From the NCBI GenBank assembly GCA_016935885.1, contig JAFGQA010000440.1, positions 1 to 28,517 of the forward strand: a stretch of DNA of 28,517 nt, in the 5' to 3' direction. Source of the DNA: Phycisphaerae bacterium. Its GTDB lineage: Bacteria > Planctomycetota > Phycisphaerae > UBA1845 > UTPLA1. Shown here piece after piece: positions 23,125 to 28,517 of this stretch. The position numbers and the translations under genes are program-made. Numbering within the stretch: the first letter of the stretch is position 1; each line of letters begins with the position of its first letter. The notes below the pieces were generated by a model that made no database searches, was not told where the DNA came from, and saw only the letters and a program-made list of their open reading frames with translations.

Positions 23125-23601
23125 TTAGCCGCTCGGCGCACGCCACTTGTCCTGCTCGACGACGCTTTCCGGCAGCCAGTTCCATTCGATCTCCTCGTAC
23201 ACGAAGCTGTACTGCACCATGTGCCGGTACGACTCGTTGGCTGGCACGAAGCTCATCGGGAAGTAGGGGCGGACGTCCACGACTCGGGCAGACCGCATCG
23301 TGATGAGGTAGTATCTGCTCTCCGCTCGGGAACTGGGGTCAATCCGCCAGAACTCCAGCTTCACTTCTGGCAGCCGCTGGCCGGTACAGCACGCCTTGTG
23401 CAGACCCGGCGTGGCCTTGTCGATCTGGCACACCACCCTCATTGCGCTGTGGACGCGAACGCCCGACGCCATCCCGTCTTCCTCGCGGACCGGCTGGTGG
23501 ATGTAGTGTTCCATCTCGAAGACGTCGGACGAATCCGCGCGATCCTCTTTCTCGGAAGAACCAGGGAACTCCGCAACATATAGGTTAATCGGAGTCGGCA
23601 T
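23125..23601 (-). CDS. tssD: Hcp inner-tube protein
   Basis: The 158-residue product forms the hexameric tube rings propelled by the sheath. It fits the family through its length and the order of segments: PTPINLYVAEFPGSS, HYIHQPVREEDGMASGVRVH, VCQIDKATPGLHKACCTG, EVKLEFWRID, YYLITMRSARVVDVRPY and a final HMVQYSFVYEEIEWNW, matching the Y..I.W end seen in Hcp. No C-terminal extension is present, so it is a plain tube protein and not an evolved Hcp effector. The ribosome binding site AAAGGAGA is the best in the operon, fitting high expression. The 153-base upstream spacer may hold its own promoter. Confidence 0.92.
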   Translation of the reverse strand: MPTPINLYVAEFPGSSEKEDRADSSDVFEMEHYIHQPVREEDGMASGVRVHSAMRVVCQIDKATPGLHKACCTGQRLPEVKLEFWRIDPSSRAESRYYLITMRSARVVDVRPYFPMSFVPANESYRHMVQYSFVYEEIEWNWLPESVVEQDKWRAPSG

Positions 23602-23645
23602 AAGAAATTCTCCTTTCTAAGCTAGCGGGGCTCCGCACCCCATGC

Positions 23646-23659
23646 GAGGTCGTGACCTC
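23646..23659. promoter_or_regulatory. Palindrome in the hcp leader
   Basis: GAGGTC and GACCTC form perfect 6-base arms around GT, 45 bases before the hcp start codon in an otherwise more AT-rich stretch. It could be an operator or an RNA hairpin affecting hcp expression. I could not assign a convincing promoter next to it. Confidence 0.3.
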
Positions 23660-23754
23660 AAAATAGCCAAATACCCCATTGACTTGCCCTGCACATTCAT
23701 CAATCGAACTGAGCGGCCTCACTCTCCTCCCGGAACGTGCCCGTCCCACGGCTG

Positions 23755-25242
23755 TTAGGCTGGCGGAGGGTCAAACTGCCCCACCATCGACAACTCGATC
23801 TCCACACCCTTCAGCTTGAAGTGCGGGATCATCTGAATCTCCGACTTGAACATCCCGGGCTTGCCGGGCACCGGCTCGGCCGTGACCTGGATCTCCTTCA
23901 ATGGATACCTGGCGGCCAGGTTGTCGTCCAGCGTTCCCTGGCGGCAGTACTGCTTGAGCCACTTGTTGATCTCGTCCGTCATCTTCTCGGCGTCCATCAC
24001 GCGGCCCATGTTCTCCCGCCAGATCACCTTCAGGTAGTGGGCTATCCGGCAGGAGATCATCAGGTAGGGAAGCGCCATGCCCAGCCGGGCGCGGGTCTCG
24101 TCCTCCTTGCCTTCCGCCGTATCCGGGAATTTCCCGACCCGCTTGCAGGACGGGGCATCAAAGAACGCCGCGTTGTCACTGCCCTTACGCATGACCAGCG
24201 GGATGAATCCGAAATTGCACAGGTCCACGTCCACGTCCTCGGAGATCAGGGTCTCCGTCGGAATCTTCGTCTGGTACTGCCCCATCGACTCGTACTGGTG
24301 CAACGGTAGATCGGGAACCGTGCCACCGCTCGTGGGCCCCACCACGGAGTTGTACCAGCCGTAGTTGGCGAAGCTCTCGGTCATCCGACCGGCCAGGGCA
24401 AACGAAGCGTTGCCCCACAAATAGCGGTCATGTGTCTCGATCCTCACGTCCTCCTCGAACGTGAAGTCCTTGACGTCCTGGTCTTCGACCGTATACGGCT
24501 TGCGCAGCAGGAAGCGAGGCATCGCCAGGCCGACGTACCGCGAGTCGTCGCTGTCACGGAAGGCGTTCCACTTCGTGTACTGAGGCTGCTCGAATATCTC
24601 GTACATCTCCGCCATTCGCGGCAACCCTTCGAAGGAATCTTCCTTCTTCCCGAACATCTTGGAACTGACGCTTCCAAGGAACGGGCACTTGGCGACCGCC
24701 GACACACGGGCGATCTCCGTCAGCAGTCCCACCTCGGGATTGCGCTGGTCGAACTCGAAGTTGGATACCATGAGCCCGTAGGGGTTGCCGCCGAATGTGT
24801 TGTACTGGTCGCGGTAGACCGTCTTGAACAGGCCTGACTTCTGCCAATCCTTGCAGTCCTGGAAATCTTCCAGCAGGTCCTCCTTCGACGTGTTCAGCAC
24901 CTCGATGCGGATGTTCTGCCGGAACTCGGTGTTGTCCACCAGATACCACAGGCTGCGCCAGGCAGATTCCATCTTCTGGAATGCCTCGTTGTGCAGGACT
25001 TCGTTAACTTGGGCGCTGATCTGCTGGTCGATCTCGGCAATGAAGTCATCGACCACCTGCTTGTTGATCGTCAACTTGGCGAAGTCCAGCCCGGAGGCCT
25101 TCTGGACGATCCCGGCGATCCCCTTGCGGTACAGATCACGGTATTCGTTATCCAAATCCCAACTATCGATCAGTGAGTCCACCGCGCCGGTTTCAGCCGC
25201 TCCCGCCGCCGCCGCCTGAGCTTGTTGTGGTTGTTCCGCCAT
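23755..25242 (-). CDS. tssC: T6SS sheath large subunit TssC (VipB)
   Basis: The 495-residue product pairs with TssB to form the contractile sheath. Diagnostic segments are QMESAWRSL-like KMESAWRSLWYLVDNTEFRQ, FGGNPYGLMVSNFEFDQRNP, YTKWNAFRDSDDSRYVGLAM, RFLLRKPY, FEEDVRIETHDRYLWGNASF, FGFIPLVMRKGSDNAAFFDA and a C-terminal VTAEPVPGKPGMFKSEIQMI. The N-terminal helix, where ClpV recognises contracted sheath in studied systems, is present (SLIDSWDLDNEYRDLYRKGI). GAGGGA precedes the ATG. It follows tssB by 207 bases, an unusually wide gap for this pair, in which I see no gene or clear signal. Confidence 0.97.
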   Translation of the reverse strand: MAEQPQQAQAAAAGAAETGAVDSLIDSWDLDNEYRDLYRKGIAGIVQKASGLDFAKLTINKQVVDDFIAEIDQQISAQVNEVLHNEAFQKMESAWRSLWYLVDNTEFRQNIRIEVLNTSKEDLLEDFQDCKDWQKSGLFKTVYRDQYNTFGGNPYGLMVSNFEFDQRNPEVGLLTEIARVSAVAKCPFLGSVSSKMFGKKEDSFEGLPRMAEMYEIFEQPQYTKWNAFRDSDDSRYVGLAMPRFLLRKPYTVEDQDVKDFTFEEDVRIETHDRYLWGNASFALAGRMTESFANYGWYNSVVGPTSGGTVPDLPLHQYESMGQYQTKIPTETLISEDVDVDLCNFGFIPLVMRKGSDNAAFFDAPSCKRVGKFPDTAEGKEDETRARLGMALPYLMISCRIAHYLKVIWRENMGRVMDAEKMTDEINKWLKQYCRQGTLDDNLAARYPLKEIQVTAEPVPGKPGMFKSEIQMIPHFKLKGVEIELSMVGQFDPPPA

Positions 25243-25449
25243 CGTTTTGTCCCTCAGTTCTGTTCCTCAGATTGCGTTTCCGAATTCATTGCTCCTGGGC
25301 CCGAGCCGATGCTTCATGGACTTGACATCCGCGGGTGCGAATCCCGGATCGCCGCTCAAGAAGGCCTCCCAGAAACCGTCGTGGCACCGCTGCCAAAGGC
25401 GCCGTCGACACAGGCTTTGGTGCCCGTGCCATGCGTCTTGCCAGAACGC

Positions 25450-26019
25450 CTAGGAAGGTGGCGACTCCGGAGGCGCGTCACCAGACGGCTGGCCCGCCTC
25501 GCCACCACCGGCTCCGGCCGACGCCTCGCCTTCGGCCCCCGCGGGCGCCCCCGCGGAAGAGATCATCCCCAGGATCTGCTCCCGAACGGCGGGATCCTTA
25601 ATGGCGGCCAGCAGTTCCTTCTGCGCGGCCTTGTCGCCCATCTTCGGCCGCAGCGCCTTCATGGCCTCTCGAAGCTCCAGCAGGTTCTTCAACTGTGGAA
25701 CCTGCCGCGCGATCGACTCCGGCCTGAAGTCCTTCAATGTGCCGAACTTCAAGGACACCGGCATCTCTCCCTGCCCGCTGATCGCATCCGACACGGACAG
25801 ATCCAACGACAGATTGAAGCTCTGCATCACAGAGTCGAAATTGGACTTGTTGATGTCCAGCGGCATGCGCTCTTCGATGGGCCGCTTGTCGCCTTTCATG
25901 GTGTAATCGCCCATCACCAGCATCCGAAACGGAAGCTCCGGTTCGGCCTTGCCGCGAAGGCGGTCCGAGATTGCGATGTTCACCCGCGACTCGCGGGCCT
26001 TCGATGGTCCTTTCGCCAT
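25450..26019 (-). CDS. tssB: T6SS sheath small subunit TssB (VipA)
   Basis: The 189-residue product is the partner of TssC. It shows RVNIAISDR-type start, LPFRMLVMGDYTMKGDKRPI, NKSNFDSVMQSFNLSLDLSV and VSLKFGTLKDFRPESIARQV followed by PQLKNLLELREAMKALR. The last 45 residues are an alanine/glycine/proline-rich tail (about 150-189) that adds to the usual length and is probably flexible. GAGGGAG lies upstream of the ATG. It is 34 bases downstream of tssA, so A and B are surely cotranscribed. Confidence 0.97.
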   Translation of the reverse strand: MAKGPSKARESRVNIAISDRLRGKAEPELPFRMLVMGDYTMKGDKRPIEERMPLDINKSNFDSVMQSFNLSLDLSVSDAISGQGEMPVSLKFGTLKDFRPESIARQVPQLKNLLELREAMKALRPKMGDKAAQKELLAAIKDPAVREQILGMISSAGAPAGAEGEASAGAGGGEAGQPSGDAPPESPPS

Positions 26020-26053
26020 AGCCAGACTCCCTCTACGCTTGCGGTCCTAATGC

Positions 26054-27625
26054 TTACTTGTCTGTCGGCTCCGCCGCCAGCGCCGCCAGTGGGTCCAATT
26101 GACACAACCACGCAAATGAATCGCGAACACGCTGCGACATCTCCTGCGTTGCCTGCTTGTCCGCCGCCAACAGCGCCTTCCGACATTGGTACAGCGTCTG
26201 GGCCACCTCGACCGCGAGCGTTCGCTCCCACTCGTCGATGTGAAAACGCTGGACCTCGCCGTAACACTCCTCCAATAGAGGCGACGCCAACTGTAACCGC
26301 TGCGCTTGAAAACACAACTTCGCAATGCCCAGACGCCACAAAAAGCGGTCGCGACGCTGCGAACTGGCCGCCAAGCCCTCTTGAAGTTCCTTGAGCGCCT
26401 CCTTGAGCTTACCCGAACCAGCCAACTTCCGGGCCTTCTCCGAAGCCTCGGCCAGCCTGCCGTCGTCGGCCGATGCGCCGCCACCACCGCCTTGAGCGGT
26501 CACCACCTCCGATTCAACCCACATCCTGGTCTCGCCGCTGCACAACGGCATGTCGTTGCGAAACCTCAAATCGTACACACCCGTGCCCAGCCTACCGACC
26601 AGATTCGTCGTCAACCCGATGACCGCTTGTCGCGCATGGTCGTAGGCGGAACCCAGCCCAGCCATGGCGGTGCAGACGTACCTCTGAAGATCAAGCCAAA
26701 GTGGATCGCTCGATCGAAACGCCGCCTCGGCGCCTGTCAACAAGTGTTCCCAAAGCCCGTTGGCGGACTGATGCGTCAGGGCATCCACGGTCGAAGCATC
26801 GGGCGGCTCAATCTGGTACTTCGCAGCGTCGGTCGTCGGAAGCAACATCTTCGACCACTTCACGATGCGGACGAGGGCATACGGGATCGGATCAGTTGCG
26901 TCGGCTTTCCTCATGAAGGTTGCCGCCGCGAGCACCGCCTTCAGCGCCCCAGCGGAATCCCCCACCTCTCCGGCCGCGAATGTCGCCCCCCCCGGCGCCG
27001 GCGCGGCGGCAGCCGCACCCGTCGCGGGCCCGGCCGCTGTGGGAGCAGGTGCCGGCTCGGCCGCCTTGGGACGCTTGCCTGCATGCTCCCTCACGCCCCT
27101 GATGAACTTGACGAAGTCCGGCGGGTCGTCCGGCATCCGCCCGGTCAGCGCTGCCTCCAATTCCTCGATTCGGGAAACGCAAAGATCGAGCCCGTCAAAA
27201 TCATCCGGCTGGGGCTGGTGGTCGCGGAACCACCCGCCCTCGGTGAACCGATCGGTCAGGGACTCGATCCGAACCTTACGCCGCCGGGGCCGCGCCGGGA
27301 ATAACCCGTCCCAGAAGTTCTGCACCAGCGCGGTCATCATCCCGAGGGAAGCCGCCAAGCCTGCATAACTGTGCCGCTTGAACAACGCCAACCCCAGCGC
27401 CGCGGCAATCTCGGCGTCCTTCGATTTAGACTTCAGTATGTTTTCGCCGACCTCCTCGATTCGGTACCAATCGGGCTCGTCCGTCTCGATGCGATCCAGC
27501 TTGGACAACTCACCGACCACGAAGATGTACTGCTCGTCATCGGCAGCATCAGAGCCGCAAGGCTCGCCACCCGGAACGGGAGTCCTGCCTAGTTCCAACA
27601 GCGACTTTTCGTCGAAACTCGCCAT
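26054..27625 (-). CDS. tssA: T6SS cap/priming protein TssA
   Basis: About 523 residues from the ATG at 27625 (MASFDEKSLLELG); a GTG at 27649 would add eight. TssA primes tube/sheath assembly and caps the growing end. The N-terminal ImpA_N domain is seen to about residue 140: GGEPCGSDAADDEQYIFVVG, DWYRIEEVGENILKSKSKDA, ALGLALFKRHSYAGLAASLG and NFWDGLFPARPRRRKVRIES. An alanine/proline linker (about 195-225) leads to a VasJ-like C-terminus (WEHLLTGAEAAFRSSDPLWL, DLQRYVCTAMAGLG, then a helical tail). The TssA subtype by C-terminus would need structural comparison. It begins 144 bases downstream of the truncated gene at the right edge. Confidence 0.93.
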   Translation of the reverse strand: MASFDEKSLLELGRTPVPGGEPCGSDAADDEQYIFVVGELSKLDRIETDEPDWYRIEEVGENILKSKSKDAEIAAALGLALFKRHSYAGLAASLGMMTALVQNFWDGLFPARPRRRKVRIESLTDRFTEGGWFRDHQPQPDDFDGLDLCVSRIEELEAALTGRMPDDPPDFVKFIRGVREHAGKRPKAAEPAPAPTAAGPATGAAAAAPAPGGATFAAGEVGDSAGALKAVLAAATFMRKADATDPIPYALVRIVKWSKMLLPTTDAAKYQIEPPDASTVDALTHQSANGLWEHLLTGAEAAFRSSDPLWLDLQRYVCTAMAGLGSAYDHARQAVIGLTTNLVGRLGTGVYDLRFRNDMPLCSGETRMWVESEVVTAQGGGGGASADDGRLAEASEKARKLAGSGKLKEALKELQEGLAASSQRRDRFLWRLGIAKLCFQAQRLQLASPLLEECYGEVQRFHIDEWERTLAVEVAQTLYQCRKALLAADKQATQEMSQRVRDSFAWLCQLDPLAALAAEPTDK

Positions 27626-27769
27626 CGAGTTCACCCGATTCGCCTGCACTGAGGCGCGTGGGCGGCAGACAACGCCTTGCTCACGCCTGCAGTCTAGACG
27701 TTCTGGTCGAATGCATTCACTGCGAGGATAGCCGGCAAGCTAACTAGGGTAACCAACATGCATGCGAAG

Positions 27770-28517
27770 TCAAGTCGCACCCCCCAAAAAATCCACCCAG
27801 GGCCGACTCATATCCACCCCCACCGCCGCCGGGCCGGAGCCTCCCTTCCGCGCACCCCGCTCCACGTCGCCTTCCCTCTCCTCGCTCTCATCACTCGTCC
27901 CCACCGCATCGTCTTCGGCCTCCACCGAGATGTCCTTGGTCCCGATGTCCCTCACCTGCGCCAGATCATCAACATACGCCAAGCTCCCACTCAGAGGCGT
28001 CATCAACAGAAAATCATCAGGCAGGATCTCACGGGCAATGACCGTCAAGTGGCCGCCGACCGCCCCAAGATCGCTCGAGACCACCAGTGACAGGAAGCGG
28101 TGCTCCAGATCCATTCGTGTTTCAAGCCATCGCACCCATCCGGCCGTCTGAACCTCCTGGTCAAACCCGCCCACCAGGGGAAACCGCAACGTCGCCTCAA
28201 ACGTCTCGGAGTCATTCGTCGCGATGTTCCGGCCCCACGCCTCCGCCAGCCGAAACCAAGCCTCCGGCTCCTCGACCTGGAGCATGCCCTTGGCTCGATC
28301 GAACCAATCGGCCAGCGAGATCGCCCTCGCTCCCTCCACCCAGGATGCATCACGGCTCTCGGCATCGATGCCCCCCACATCAATGGTCCGCTCACCGAAG
28401 ATGGCCTCGAACTGGCCGGGCGTGTTGAGGAACCGGACGACATCGTCCCGCAATGCCGTCAAATCACGACCCACCCGTGATGCACCAGCAAGCCGATCGC
28501 TCGTCGGCCCAGGCCAC
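27770..28517 (-). CDS. 3' part of an unrecognised gene upstream of tssA (truncated by window edge)
   Basis: The frame is open from the right edge (WPGPTSDRLAGAS...) through to the stop at 27770, about 248 residues. The apparent GTG start at 28474 is only an internal valine codon as far as can be seen. The sequence is acidic and soluble-looking, with EEPEAWFRLAEAWGRNIATN, ATLRFPLVGGFDQEVQTAGW, VRWLETRMDLEHRFLSLVVS and EILPDDFLLMTPL, then a disordered acidic/glycine tail. Position upstream of tssA on the same strand suggests a T6SS component. The end of TssM or a TagF-like accessory protein were considered, but I cannot match either with confidence. Confidence 0.7.
   Translation of the reverse strand, partial: WPGPTSDRLAGASRVGRDLTALRDDVVRFLNTPGQFEAIFGERTIDVGGIDAESRDASWVEGARAISLADWFDRAKGMLQVEEPEAWFRLAEAWGRNIATNDSETFEATLRFPLVGGFDQEVQTAGWVRWLETRMDLEHRFLSLVVSSDLGAVGGHLTVIAREILPDDFLLMTPLSGSLAYVDDLAQVRDIGTKDISVEAEDDAVGTSDESEEREGDVERGARKGGSGPAAVGVDMSRPWVDFLGGAT

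Noticed and set aside
25325..25365. Resemblance to a tRNA T-arm (GGGTGCGAATCCCG) in the tssB-tssC spacer
   Set aside because: The stem is incomplete, and there is no acceptor stem, D-arm or anticodon arm around it.
25222..26394. Plus-strand open frame of 390 codons across tssC-tssB-tssA
   Set aside because: It is antisense to three strongly recognised genes and its product has arginine/proline-rich shadow composition.

Overview
The window is GC-rich bacterial DNA dominated by most of a type VI secretion system (T6SS), the contractile machine that injects toxins into neighbouring cells. Nearly all of it is on the minus strand. Three things suggest, but do not prove, a planctomycete or a related environmental lineage: a secreted beta-helix/PA14 protein, REP-like palindromes and short degenerate tandem repeats in the spacers, and an unusual T6SS accessory set. 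No tRNA, rRNA, CRISPR array or transposase was seen.

Layout, left to right. Positions 1-3500 lie outside the secretion locus. They hold a REP-like double hairpin (153-205), a secreted parallel beta-helix protein with a C-terminal PA14-like domain (239-2443, +) and a beta-phosphoglucomutase-type HAD phosphatase (2489-3163, -). A 349-base spacer with small repeats follows. A plus-strand macro-domain protein (3513-3956) comes next. Then, on the minus strand, come a fused TssB-TssC sheath-like protein (3977-5812), an unrecognised 99-residue protein, a palindromic mobile-looking repeat (6315-6458), a CobW/COG0523 GTPase and a formylglycine-generating-enzyme-like lipoprotein.

Positions 8559-14026 form the cargo section. 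From upstream to downstream on the minus strand it reads: a LysM/peptidoglycan-binding protein overlapping vgrG, a large metallophosphoesterase with an amphipathic N-terminus, a PAAR spike tip, a DUF4123 adaptor, a 130-residue putative accessory protein and a 281-residue candidate effector. The last three genes overlap or nearly touch, so they look translationally coupled.

Positions 14026-27625 are the structural operon, transcribed right to left: tssA, tssB, tssC, hcp (tssD), tssE, tssF, tssG, tssH (clpV), tssI (vgrG). They encode the sheath, inner tube, baseplate, sheath-recycling ATPase and spike. The membrane complex genes (tssJ, K, L, M) are not in the window. An unrecognised 3' gene fragment runs off the right edge upstream of tssA, and the missing genes probably lie beyond it.

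The most unusual points are the second, fused TssBC protein in addition to normal tssB and tssC; the LpxH-like phosphoesterase and the 281-residue protein as candidate toxins; long insertions in VgrG and ClpV; and the palindromic repeat whose end supplies the last codons of the CobW gene.
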